From Brasenia schreberi (Eukaryota > Streptophyta > Magnoliopsida > Nymphaeales > Cabombaceae): DNA of 64,000 nucleotides. Below, in pieces: positions 46,026-57,112 of the stretch. The position numbers and the translations under genes are program-made. Every line of letters starts with the position of its first letter. Positions within the stretch are counted from its first letter, which is position 1. Location of the stretch: assembly GCA_036023115.1 (NCBI GenBank), contig JAYKKT010000048.1, positions 4,240,001-4,304,000 on the forward strand, given 5' to 3'. Under the pieces are notes generated by a model, which worked only from the letters and a program-made list of their open reading frames with translations, was not told the origin of the DNA and made no database searches.

Positions 46026-46675
46026 TGTATCTAACCAACTGTATACAACTAGATATTGCTTTTACTATATGTAAGTTGAGTAACTACATCAGTTGTTATA
46101 ATAGAACTCATTGGAAAGCTCTTGACAATGTACTTTAATATCTGAAGGGAACTGATTCTCTTAAACTACATTACGAGAAACACTTTTCTATTCTTAAAGG
46201 ATATAGTGATATAAGTTGGTTTGTCAAGAACTCTAGGAGTAATGGAGTTTCAAGTTATGTGTTTCTGTTGGGTGGTGGTGGTGTTACATGGAAATTCAAG
46301 AAACATACCATTTTATCTTGTTCTACCTTTGAAACAAAACTTTGTACTTTGAATGAAACTAAAATAGAAGCAGGATGACTTAAGGGATTTATGTTCAGTT
46401 TATATATGGTAATGAAGCCGCTTCCTGCAATTTCAATGCATTATGATAGTAGACTATTATTACAAAAATCAGTAGTTCTAAGTAGAATAAGAAGCAAAGG
46501 AGAAACATCTATATCAGACTTAAGTCTGTAAGGGCACTTATATCTGATAGGGTTATTGTTGTACATTTTGTTGGATCTAAAGATAACAGTTGATCATTTG
46601 ACTAAGAGTCTAGTAGTAGTGCTTGTTGAGAAATCTAGGTTGGGGAAGAGAAGACCGAAACCCAAGAGTTATTCA
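46026..46675 (+). pseudogene. Ty1/copia RNase H remnant
   Basis: Starts abruptly at the gypsy LTR edge with MYLTNCIQLDIAFTICKLSN, the segment before copia RNase H. It continues THWKALDNVL, YLKGTDSLKLHY, FSILKGYSDISWFVKNSRSN, VFLLGGGGVTWKFKKHTILS, ETKLCTLNETKIEAG, MHYDSRLLL, and ends ITVDHLTKSL (about 46590). Stops occur at about 46140 and 46377, and there is at least one frame change. Upstream copia domains are absent: the gypsy boundary lies here. Confidence 0.85.
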
Positions 46676-47199
46676 CTAATAGTGACAACCTAACCTAATT
46701 GAGTAGAGATCCCATAAGATAGGTTCAATGTAGTAATAACAAGCTGTCGGGTGAATTGGATGACACTTAATAATAAAGTGATACTTTGAGTATCTATGTG
46801 TCTATCTCTTGTACACTTAAAGTGTCATTACTACAAGTTAACAAGAGACTTTGCTTTAAATGTGATCAAATCTTAAGACATGATGGCATTACATCTTTTG
46901 AGATGCCCAACTAAGTGATTGATATTGTGAGGCTGCAATAGGAGAATTAGTTTGTTCTTTCACATAAATCATGGTATAAGATATGGATGCATAACCCTTA
47001 ATGATAATTTTTTATAGCTTTATTATGTTGTTACCAATAAACACTTTTACACCCAAGATTTATGTTTAAGACGTATGTTCACTTAGTTTGTGTAAGAATA
47101 ATATTGAATAACTTAGGTAATGCTTTAAAACGAAAGGTACGATTATTGAAAGCATAATATAAGGCTGATCCAATAGGATACTTTGGACTTTCTCAAAAT

Positions 47200-47640
47200 T
47201 GTTAGACTTAATGGTTAATTAATGATGGTTGGGTTAATTAAACTACGTGACATTAATTGCATTTAGTTTATGTCAAGTATCTCCAAGTACTTATTTTATA
47301 TATGTTTGATTAAGGTAAAAGTTTAAAAGTGTGAAAGTTACATATTGTGAGCGTCTTTTGCATGTGAATACCATTGGGCATTCTTTAGTTCCATATTGAC
47401 GGTTGGAAGAATCCCACGTATTGTTTTATATAGATGGTAGCTCTATAAACCTTAGTGGAAAGAGCTCGAGGAGAATATAGAAAACCAAACATTTACACAC
47501 GTTGGGCCGAGCTAGGCTCGGGTTTCGGAATTGTCTTCCGTATTCTTTTGCTTTTTTTGTTCCATGTTTTTTTCCTTTTCTTGTTCGATGTTTTGTTTGG
47601 ATATGTGGGTTCTATTGTTGGCGTGTTTATGCTTGTTACA
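47200..47640 (+). repeat. Probable 3' LTR of the copia element
   Basis: GGACTTTCTCAAAATTGTTAGA at about 47182-47204 resembles the usual copia junction (ACTTTCTCAAAGTGGGAGATTGTTAGA) with the purine tract lost. The LTR would start TGTTAGACTTAATGG at 47200. A TATA-like TTTTATATAGATGG lies at about 47422-47436. The right end ...TTGTTACA at 47640 is a guess. Confidence 0.5.
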
Positions 47641-50600
47641 GTACCTATTTATGCATATAGTGCTACGGTATAATCTTGATGGCAAAACTTGGGAAGGTTT
47701 TAGGTGCCTTTCTCCTCTTCTAGTCATAAAGGTAAAAAGCATTAACAGTAGAACTAGGGCTATAAGATTAAGCTCCCGAAAGTGATCAACCGTTGTAACT
47801 TTCGGAGAGAAACTATTTTGACGATTGTAGTCATCGATAAAGCTCCATTCCGTTTGGAAAAGATTTTCTTGGTGGCAACCCTTAAAAGATGGCCATAGGT
47901 CGAAATAAGTCCATGAAGAGTTTCACCGTCGCAATCGCCAAAATAAACAAATTTTCTCGTGGATCGCAACCGTAGGAAAAAAATAAATTCATGAACGCTT
48001 GCAAAAGGCGGTAACTACTGCAACCCAAGCAAGTTCTGAAAATTAGAGAACGTGAATCGTCTTTGAGATTTTCTGTGGGCATGTGTTTCCGGAAAGAAGC
48101 ATCAACAATTGAAACTTTTATTAGCATGAAGGAAGATTTCTAATGAGAAGCTGCAGCTTTGAGTTGAGATCAGATTGATTGATCAACGAGAGATCGCAGT
48201 GAACCGCAGATTTAAACTCACAAACCTGTTTGTTTCCTTCCTTTTAAAGAGAACGAAGAAACTGGTTTTATACGTGATAACATTTTTCGGTGGGTTCGCC
48301 GCAAATTGAGAGCTGCTTGTGACCAGGAAAAACTGTGCCATAGCTGATAAGTCTTTGGCCACCAGAGATTCCGAAGTCTGTCTTTCTCGTTCATACTAGA
48401 AAAGTATAAATAGCGGTTACAATAATCAGACAATTAGCAAACTTACCACGAATCAACCGCAAAAACCAAGGACGACGTACAGATAACAGGCAAAAAGGAT
48501 TACAGGACAAACGCACCCGCCACCATACGTTACGGCAACTACACAACCTATGAGAACGCAAGTAATAAAATACATAAGCTCCGGCGATTCCATAAATATG
48601 AGAGCCAAGAGATGCGCGAAGCCTTTCTCCCTCCTTCCTCTCACGTTAGCACAGCTTAACAACCAATTAGCAAAAGAGAGTTTTATAAATGTTTCGTGGT
48701 AGTTATCTGGATGAGCAAATCAATCTTTATTCGTTAACTCGATCTGTATGTGGTGAAGAATTTACCCTTACGTTCCGTGCTACGTAATGATTTTATCTTT
48801 TTACAGGTGATGTGGCCGTCCACAGAAATAGTGGTCGATGTAAAAGATCACCGAGAACGCACGTCAATAGTTTTAGCCTGAGGCCTAATACCAGGTGACA
48901 GTTATCTACTGGTACAATGTAAGTGCTTTATCCAGTCCTAATCCCTTCGTTTAGCTTGGTTTTTTTCCCCCAACTCTTGCCAGAAAAGAAGTGATGACCG
49001 GCCTAATAGGGAAGAACGTGGGTTAATTTGGTTGATTGAATATCATCTATATTATGTGCAGTTTAGCTCGACCCGCAGGGTGGTGGAGGGTTCGACTCCC
49101 AGGGGTGCACGTGCATGCATTAGGGTTGACCCTCTCTTCGTAGAAAAAGAAAAGGCAGAAATATAGAAGCCCCTCAATCGGTAAGCGTTTGTCTAATTCT
49201 CTCTCTCTCAAACACACGAATTGTGAAATTTTACTTATTTCAGGATGTGGGCCTCACTTTGAAGCATATTTTTTAGTGATCAAGACGGATTTGGCAGACC
49301 CCACCCTGTAATACAAATAATAAGAAAAAGAACCTATACAAAGACCTTAGTTTCAAGCATACCCGGGTCATTACTTTTATTGCATGCGCAGAATTTTTTT
49401 AATTTTCTGTGCTGGTGACGGCATCTTTGTGCTGTGACAGAGCCCGGTCAAAAATTGGGTGTTGGAGGCCCGTGTCTTAAAGCTGAATTTGTGTAGGGCA
49501 GGCGTCACAATTTTGTGTCCTCCGTCATGTTCTACCTGACCTGCTTGTTTCACGAACCGACAGTACGACTTCGTGTCACATCTCGCAAACCTAGACTTTT
49601 CACTTTATGTGCTGCGAACCTAGACTTTTCAGGTCATGGTTGTGCTGGGTTTTGCATAACGTATGCCGACTTGAGATCCCTATCTACATCCATTGAATGA
49701 ATCTTCGATCCGATTGCAATATATATACGTATAAAATACCCCAATCATGGATCTAGACTATGAGATGTTCCATCAAAGGGATAAACTGAGCTGGGTGAAA
49801 TTGACATGTTCCTGGTCGTGTCTGTGTCGTATAATCTATTGTTTCGTGTCAAAAAAAGGTCTTCCTAACCGTTACTTCTTGGCAAGCAATTTCCACTTCT
49901 TTAGACTAGTTACTTCTGCCGATGTGCCCAATGAATTCAATAGTGAGGTAACCTAAAATATACCCTGTCTCGGCTTTCCTACCGCCATGGACACTGCTTG
50001 ACTCTCCAAACCTAGAGACAAATTGCGCTTGGCAAGTAATTTCATTTTGGCCATAAGCGAGTGCTCCTTGCTCATCTCAGAAGAATCAGATGATCCATCC
50101 TCTTAGTCCATTGCTGGCTTTCTTAATTGGGTTCAGCACAACCTCATAAATTTTCTATTCGAATTGCAGAGATCAGCACACACGGAACACCCTTGACCAA
50201 CCAAAAACTATCCTTATTCGATATTCTCCTTATAGCAATCTTCTACTATGTGCCTGATTAACCCACGGCTATAACAAAATTTAGGGATCTTTCGATACTA
50301 AGTAAAATCCAATGTAGTGTTTTGTTAAGATCAGTCTCTAGTTAAATCCCCCTTCCACGAGGACTCATGATATCAAACAACACCCTGACTCTGACAGGAT
50401 TTCCTTCCACCTTCACTTGGTGATTCACGTCGTCATCGATTCTTCTACCCATCCTGTTTCTCATAAGCCTGACATGTAAATTACGAAGGCAAATCCAGAA
50501 CTCTTCCTTATCAAAAGTGATGCCAGAGGGGTTTAATGGCGATAATGACATATGTTTCAGCATGACTCGATAGCATGCAAAAGTTAGCTAGCTACCTGCT

Positions 50601-50960
50601 TAAAATTGAAATGCATGGAAGGGGAGTAGGTGGCGATTTGCATCTATCTAATAGATGTTGCTACCGATGATTAAAATATCACAGAAACAGACTACATAAA
50701 TGGACACGTTATCTCATTCTTTTTAACCCGAAGAAGGCTACATATCTGTCTGTTTTGGAAGAATTCATTGGAGTTTTGTATTAATATATTGCTCAATTTC
50801 TTGACCAAAATTTAAAAATACTGCTGAATTAGTAGAAAATACAGGGCAGTGTCATAGGAGAGGACACCATGATGTAGTTTGTAGATTAGCTTATTGATTA
50901 TAGATAATGACATTATCGTATAAAATCAGATTATCCTAATAACTGCTAAAAAATTATGAA
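47641..50960. other. Low-transposon stretch without a recognised gene
   Basis: Composition is more balanced than the flanks, so an unrecognised gene is possible. The most protein-like frame is 48453-48662 on the minus strand (69 codons), whose C-terminal half is hydrophobic and Cys/Val-rich (ITCVLIGCVVAVTYGGG), followed by a donor-like GGTAAGTTTG. A 73-codon minus frame lies at 50342-50563. None has a family I know. A tRNA-like B box (GGTTCGACTCCC) is at 49112-49123. A 17-bp repeat with AACCTAGACTTTTCA is near 49590-49632. Confidence 0.35.
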
Positions 50961-50969
50961 TGTCTAGAA

Positions 50970-51215
50970 CTTTAAAATTTTGAGAAGTGCATGAAACATT
51001 TAAAATCTGGCAAGTCTATTGAACTCGATGATATTATGGTAGAAATACAAAAGGAAATAGCAGGGGAGATGAAATTAAACAACTCAACTGACAAAATTAT
51101 TATAGCATCATATTAAGAATTATATGATATAGGAATGGAGAACGAATACAGTTACACCAATACACTAGAAGAAAGGAAGTACCGAGTATTATGTTAATTA
51201 CACTAAAAAAATTAT
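50970..51215 (+). pseudogene. Very old RTE LINE reverse transcriptase fragment
   Basis: HLKSGKSIELDDIMVEI aligns with [17 protein letters not shown] of the preserved LINE (60221-61672). Further on, MENEYSYTNTLEERKYRVLC aligns with the segment [20 protein letters not shown] and what follows. Divergence is high, with stops. Confidence 0.6.
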
Positions 51216-52814
51216 GGATTATCAATAAAAAGTTTTTCATCTAATGAGAATAAGATAGGTCACTAATTTACTATGAAAAATCATTTGCAGCTAATCCGTT
51301 GCTAATTTACTATGAAAGCAATTGAAGAGCTGCTTCTCTGCTACTATTGCTCTGAATTGCACTGAGATCTGCATTTTTTGGGGCCTCCATTACTTAAAAA
51401 CACAAGTGGCATAAATAAAACAGGGAGAATTGATGTAAGATTACAAACTTGTAGGGTATGTCTGGGCCGACTCTTGCGGATCTGGACCAGCTCTGAGTTC
51501 ATCTCAGAACGAGCGACTTACTTGGATTAGATCCAGGGATCTGGACCAGCTCTGAGTTCACCTGAGAACGAGCGACTTACTTGGATTAGATCCACCCTGA
51601 TTCATTTTTAATCGATTCGTTTATTCTTGTTCACCTTAGATTTTCATTTGCAGTCGTTTAACTTACTGGATCTGGATTTGACCTGAAAAGTTTCCCAAAT
51701 GTACACTGTTGCGGAGTTGGTGGCTTCATAATTGTTGGATTTCTCATTTTCTGTATAAAGAATCTTGTGCACTCATACGGTTCTTTGATTAATTACATGC
51801 TAAAGTTTAAACAAATTCAATTACGTGCTTTGTAATAGTGATAAACGGTTAATATGTACAATTTTTTAATCACTCACTTTTGCATTTATGAAGCTTCATT
51901 GAGCTATGGTAATTTTGCAGAACGACCAGGTAAGAGTTGGAGTGACCTCTGTTTTGGTTACAAAGGAAGGCCGAAGACTAACACACACGTACACCAGAGG
52001 AATCAAACTCGCCACCTGCGATATGGGAGTCTGAGAGCCCTTCCAGGTGATCTAGCAGTCTGCGTGCGAGTTGGAACGACCCTATTGCTACAACATTGCC
52101 TTATGAACAAAAATGTGTTGTGCTTATTTGACTGTCTGTTGATCTATTCTAATAAAAATGTTTCAGGATTGAGGAACCCCACAAGACCTTTTACTATTGG
52201 TGAAGTAACAGAGGTCGACCTTCATCCATGGTGAACGAAGCGCTTTAGGAGTTAGCCTTCTCGACTGACATTCATCCACAGCGAACGCGTGAAGTGCTTA
52301 ATCATATCTATTTCTTGTATTATAAAACTATTCTTTCTAATAAATGGTGGCCTTTAGTTTTCGAAGGAAACATTCATGCAGCTACTTACTACTAGCAAAA
52401 TATATAATGATCAATGAATAAAGTTGAGATTTCTTTTATTTGTGGAGTCTCTTTCAACTTGGGGTGCAATGATATCATGTCCTTACAAACAAAAAATTAT
52501 ATGTTTAAGACTCCACTTTGCCATGTTTCTCTACAAAGAATACCAACATATATGTACAATTCTGTGATCTATTGACGTGTTTCAAGTTTAAGCATATTGA
52601 ATTTTATGCTGCTGAAATAGTGCAAATCAACTATGGTTTTCAAAGAGCTCTATTTATTTTTTACATTAGCTAAGCTGTGGGCTAGATGTAATGATGAACT
52701 TATCGTGTATTGGTTGCACTTTCGTGTCACAATTGGAGAGGCCTAGGTACGGAACTTGCATTTAGGGTTTCAGGGCGTTAACAATCATCACCATATGATT
52801 AAAAGGTGTTGTGC
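51216..52814. other. No gene recognised
   Basis: The stretch holds the duplication at 51478-51593. A 126-codon + frame (51854-52234) includes RPGKSWSDLCFGYKGRPKTN but has no motif that I recognise. I cannot decide between chance and a real exon. Confidence 0.35.
51478..51593. repeat. Tandem duplication, period 59 bp
   Basis: GGATCTGGACCAGCTCTGAG begins at 51478 and again at 51537. Both copies continue to GACTTACTTGGATTAGATCCA. They differ at about two positions, so the event is recent. Confidence 0.92.
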
Positions 52815-52905
52815 TAAAGCAACAGCGCACCTGGTTAGGGAGTTGGCTCAGAATTTGAAGGTTATGAGTTCGACACTCAAACCCAAAAAAAAAGAAAAAT
52901 CTGAA
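52815..52905 (+). mobile_element. Possible tRNA-derived SINE
   Basis: GTTAGGGAGTTGG resembles a pol III A box, GAGTTCGACACTC about 30 bp on resembles a B box, and an A-rich run follows at once (CCCAAAAAAAAAGAAAAA). No cloverleaf can be drawn and no target duplication was identified. Confidence 0.35.
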
Positions 52906-54059
52906 AGGTATTATGCTAATATTACATTGTATTATAATCTATTTATATAGGATCATGCCAAAATATTTAACTTATTTGCAATTTACCTTTTAATTGTAAC
53001 TCTACTCGTCTATCTCTCCAGATGCCCAAGATTCAAGAAGGGAAAATAAAAAAGCAAGAAGAAAAATGAAAACAAGGTAAACAAATCTATAAAAGAAAAA
53101 GAGAGAGTTGAAAAATGAAAAAGACTACAATGAGTTTGAGGATTGATATGCGCACACCCTTTTTACTGTTCACACATCCTAATTTTTATGTGTTTTTTAA
53201 AATACTCTAAATTCTAGTAATTATCAAGGTATCATTTTTTCATCCGAAAACTCTCTCATTTTGTACGAACCACCGTCGGATGTTGAATTTGTCTCAAACG
53301 GCGCTCCTTAGCCACACATTGATTGATTTACATCAGTTTGCAGCCAAACAACTCGATAAAATCAGTAAAAAACGAAGAAGAAGAAATAAGAAGAAAGAAG
53401 AGGAGAGAAAAAAATGAAAAAGAAGAAATAAAAGGCCGATTCAAAGAGATTTGGTGATTTTTTTGGTATGTCGTTGATTTGGTTTAGCTTTCTCTATTTT
53501 TTTTGTTTTGATTGTTGTTTTGGGCAAAATCCTATTCGAAAAACCCATCGAATTTTCGTTTCGAGACTCAACAGGAGGGCATCTTCCACGTAGGGGAGAC
53601 ACACTTGTATTGCGGGTCTCTCTTGATGGGAGATACGATTGGGGCACATCTCCCGTATTTTTCACTTCAATTCTATTACCTCCTTTGTTTCCTTGTAACT
53701 GCTCTCATTTAATGAATAGATGATCTTCCTTCAACTTACACCAAACATACTTACCATCTCTTTATTATATGTCAGTTTTATAATAAATGCTTCAATATTT
53801 TTTATGTATGGTATTTACATAAAAAGTGAGCCACATAAGGAGAGATGACTATCATTGCAAATTACACATGGAAAGTTATTTGAAATGCATAAGTCTCTCA
53901 CACACCGCAATACTGAAACATAATTTTCTTCCTTCTCTACAATTATAAAGCAAAAGCTATAGAAAAATTCTTAAAGGTTGATGTGAACCATACAACAAAA
54001 GGCATCTTATATCTACAAAATATAAAGTATATATAATCATTATATACTATATACGATCA
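52906..54059. other. No gene recognised; possible MULE flank
   Basis: Purine-rich (AAGAAGAAGA) and AT-rich sequence. Overlapping short frames on both strands at 53441-53723 are mirror images of each other and show no motif. CACACCCTTTTTACTG..CACATCCTAATTTTT at 53155-53195 weakly resembles, in inverted form, 55335-55420. The two could be the ends of the MULE-like element between them. Confidence 0.3.
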
Positions 54060-54830
54060 AGGAGGTTGATGCAAACTCTTACATATTTGTTTTATATATG
54101 TTATCAAACTCTTACGTTTATGATATTAGTGAGAGTTTAGATCATGTAGTAGTTGTTGTAGAACACTTCGAAAACCACTATCTTCTTTCCTAATTTTCAT
54201 TCATGCATTGTAAATATGCCTTGTCATATCAACATTTGCCTTATTAACTCGTTTCAAATGCGTTAAAATATTCTTCGAACTGTAATGTCTTTTTGTAAGA
54301 TCCTTTGTTACACTATATTCAGATTCACTCAATCTTCGTAAAAAAGCATTCACTTGAAGGTACAAGCCTAGAAGGTGGTTATGTGTCAAGTTCACTACAT
54401 TCAACTCCCGATAACCATCGATTGCAACCTCTGCTATTAATAAAAATGAACATTCTACCTTCTTATTACCCGCCTGCTTACTATTTTTGACATCAATATT
54501 TTTACTTGTCCTATATTTATCACTTCTTTCACACCTAAGATATACCTTTCTTGTTATGCCTTTACTATTTGAACAAAGAATAACAATAATAATATTATCA
54601 TTCCTCTCAATATTTCTTGCATACTCATTAAGCTCATTACTACTGCTAAACACATCTTCTATGCAAACACGAGTGAATAGTTAAGTCCATCACTCTCGCA
54701 GTTAATAAATATTTCTTCTACTTCATTGGCCAATCAATCCAACAATACACCATTTGGTTCACTACAATCAATTTTAATCTCCTTATTCTCGATATAATAA
54801 CTTGATTAGTCATCATTTTTTTAAAATCTA
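54060..54830 (-). pseudogene. MULE (Mutator-like) transposase N-terminal fragment
   Basis: A 150-codon minus frame (54201-54653) reads KVYLRCERSDKYR, then NKKVECSFLLIAEVAIDGYRELNVVNLTHNHL, then RRLSESEYSVTKDLTKRHYSSKNILTHLK and RHIYNA. This is the DNA-binding N-terminal part typical of plant MULE and FAR1-related transposases (family knowledge). Upstream (to about 54830) the open sequence continues with CESDGLNYSLVC. Downstream, GFRSVLQQLLHDL near 54130-54180 matches the next conserved block, after which it is lost. The catalytic DDE region is absent. Confidence 0.75.
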
Positions 54831-55445
54831 TTCCATCATAGGTGCTTTCTCTTGAATTGGCAAACCATTCTGTGATACATAAAGGGATAGAAGGTTCGAA
54901 AAATATATACACATATAACATGAGAAATGTGGCCCAAGCACATCCCTCATTTGATTGAGATGCAGCCCAGGCACATATCTCCTTAGAAAGAGATGTGGCT
55001 CTCCTTTAGGGAGAGACACTCATGTACTACGTTTAAAATAAAAAATATGATGAGTCAATCCTTCAATATAAAACTGTGAAACATCAACCAAAATAGAAAA
55101 AACACAAATACAATACAAACATAAAAAAATATGAGAATATTCTACGAACCAACCTTGAAAAATCTGAAAATCGGCCAGATCAATAGTCTCTTTCATTTTA
55201 TTTTTTTGTTTTCTTCTTTCATAAATCTTCGATGAGGTTTGTAAGATAATAAAAATATATTCTTTGGCTGTGAAGAAAAAAATAATAGATCCAAACAAAC
55301 AAACTGTCAATTGCCAGAGTAAAAAGAAGGGAATGCCAAAATTAGGTGTGAAGGGATGAGAGAAAATGTTGGAGGCATATTTTCAATACTTCTAAAATTA
55401 GGGGTGTGTAGATGGTAATCCCCTTTCTAAACAAAAAGGTTTGCC
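54831..55445. other. No gene recognised
   Basis: Short minus frames (63 and 96 codons) have no known motif. The sequence may be the 5' flank of the MULE remnant. Confidence 0.3.
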
Positions 55446-55687
55446 ATCTCTCTTAGAGATGTCAAAATGTGTCTGGCCCATATACCCTAGGGGCCCATGA
55501 GGGCCTGGCTGGCCCTCAAGGCCATAGGCCCAATGGTTATTAAATTAGGTTTATAAGACATTATCCAAATCAGCTTGAAATCCACCACATATAAGGCTAT
55601 GTTAGGGCAAATCCAACCTGCAATTTAAGCTTCAGCAAGCCAACATTTAGGCTTTAGCAAGTCATATACACATGGAATAAAACAATT

Positions 55688-55761
55688 AATATATATATAT
55701 ATATATATGTATATATGCGTGTATATATATACATTCATGTACTACATATATACATGTAATG

Positions 55762-55802
<41 letters not shown>

Positions 55803-55804
55803 TG
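55688..55804. repeat. AT/AC microsatellites in the MITE
   Basis: AT runs at 55688-55728 and 55763-55792 pass into a short CA run ending near 55804. They are part of the MITE interior. Confidence 0.9.
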
Positions 55805-55916
55805 TAATTGAAAAAAGTGTACCTATATACATGTAATGGAAAGAACTATACATATGTACATGTAATAGAAAAAACTATACATAAATATATTTTATATACA
55901 TTTAATAAAGAAACTA

Positions 55917-55928
55917 TACACACACACG

Positions 55929-55965
<37 letters not shown>

Positions 55966-55966
55966 T
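55917..55966. repeat. (CA)n(TA)n microsatellite
   Basis: About 32 bp of CA with one CG interruption pass into about 15 bp of TA. This is near the right end of the MITE. Confidence 0.9.
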
Positions 55967-56030
55967 CGGGCCAGCCTGAACCACAAGGGCTAGGGCCCGA
56001 CCCGGACCGTATTCACCTCTCTAATCTCTT

Positions 56031-56266
56031 TACATCCGATTTAACTCTTGACTTTTTCATGGTTTATTCAAGATATATCCCTACATGGATTCCAGCGTTA
56101 AGATTCCTTTCATTACAATCGATATAATCCATTGATAGCTTTGTCCTTTCATTACATCCGATTTAACTCGACTTTTTCATGGTTTATTCAAGATATATCC
56201 CTACATGGATTCCAGCGTTAAGATTCCTTTCATTACAATGGATATAATCCATTGATAGCTTTGTCC
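56031..56266. repeat. Near-identical tandem duplication, period 122 bp
   Basis: TACATCCGATTTAACTC begins at 56031 and 56153. Both copies run to TAATCCATTGATAGCTTTGTCC. They differ by a two-base indel and a substitution. The first copy starts at the last base of the MITE's right-hand target duplication, so the two events may be linked. Confidence 0.93.
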
Positions 56267-56487
56267 ATGAAAGAGAGGAGGATGGCCATAACATTTAGAA
56301 TACCACTAATCGCAAGAACCATATCCAAGTTCCTTTCAATATAGTGATTCACTGATAAAAATCTGCAAAGGAAATCAAAGCTGCAGCTTAACTTATTCAC
56401 AGCTTTCAATCATGTAAACAGATTTGTTGGGATGGTGAGGTATATAAGTACCTTTGTCCTTTTCTCCTTTTGTTGATTATTGAGCTC

Positions 56488-56582
<95 letters not shown>

Positions 56583-57112
56583 AAAGAAACTTAGTAAATG
56601 AACACACCCATTTGTATCTAAACATTCTTAAAGATATCAGTCGTTCGATCTTTAATATTAACAATTGAGTTTTGAATTAAAAAAAACAAAAGATATAATA
56701 GTATTTTGCACAGTGCATTTAATGTACCTAAAGATCTCAACCATTGATATCAATGATCATATGGTTTAGATCTTTATATGTAGATTTGAACATGGATGAG
56801 TGGTGCATGGACTATGATCTCTTTCTTTTTCTCTATATATAGTGAGACAAAGAAATATCTATACACATATATACATAGAGAGAGAGAGGGAAAAAATATA
56901 TATGTAATATAAAACTAATTCAGAGCAAGTTATACCAAAGAAGGTGTGTGGTTTGGTCAATAACAAGTTTCCAGTGAGGGGTGAGTGTGGGTAGGGTGAA
57001 AACCAGACCCACTTCAGGACAAGGTGAGGCATGTGGAATTACCTAGTGGATACCATAAGGCTTTACAATCAACCTGCTAGTTGAACACGTTATGCGCCTT
57101 TGGGCATAACTC
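56267..57112. other. No gene recognised
   Basis: The stretch contains the long TA microsatellite and AT-rich sequence. 56940-57110 is less AT-rich (GGTGTGTGGTTTGGTC, GAACACGTTATGCGCC) but has no coding evidence. Confidence 0.35.
56489..56580. repeat. Long (TA)n microsatellite
   Basis: About 92 bp of uninterrupted TA dinucleotide. Open frames reading Tyr-Ile repeats on both strands are artefacts of it. Confidence 0.97.

Larger units (their letters stand above)
55454..56023. mobile_element. hAT-like MITE, 570 bp, with 8-bp TSD
   Basis: The left end TAGAGATGTCAAAATGTG..CTGGCCC and the inverted right end TAGAGAGGTGAATACGG..GGGCCC form imperfect terminal inverted repeats. Flanks ATCTCTCT (55446-55453) and ATCTCTTT (56024-56031) are an 8-bp duplication with one mismatch. 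GC-rich GGGCC words are concentrated near both ends (55475-55535 and 55965-56010). The centre is AT/AC microsatellite. No coding capacity. Confidence 0.75.

Noticed and set aside
48453..48662. A small membrane protein gene
   Set aside because: The 69-codon frame has one hydrophobic stretch but no recognisable family, promoter or splice-confirmed continuation. It is mentioned only in the region note.
49060..49125. A tRNA gene at the GGTTCGACTCCC B box
   Set aside because: Only a T-arm-like stem (GGAG/CTCC) and B box are present. The distance to a matching acceptor strand is too short for a cloverleaf. At best it is a tRNA-derived relic.
53441..53723. Three overlapping small proteins on both strands
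   Set aside because: They are mirror frames over the same DNA with no motif and low-complexity composition.
56410..56668. Tyr-Ile repeat proteins on both strands
   Set aside because: Both are translations of the (TA)n microsatellite.
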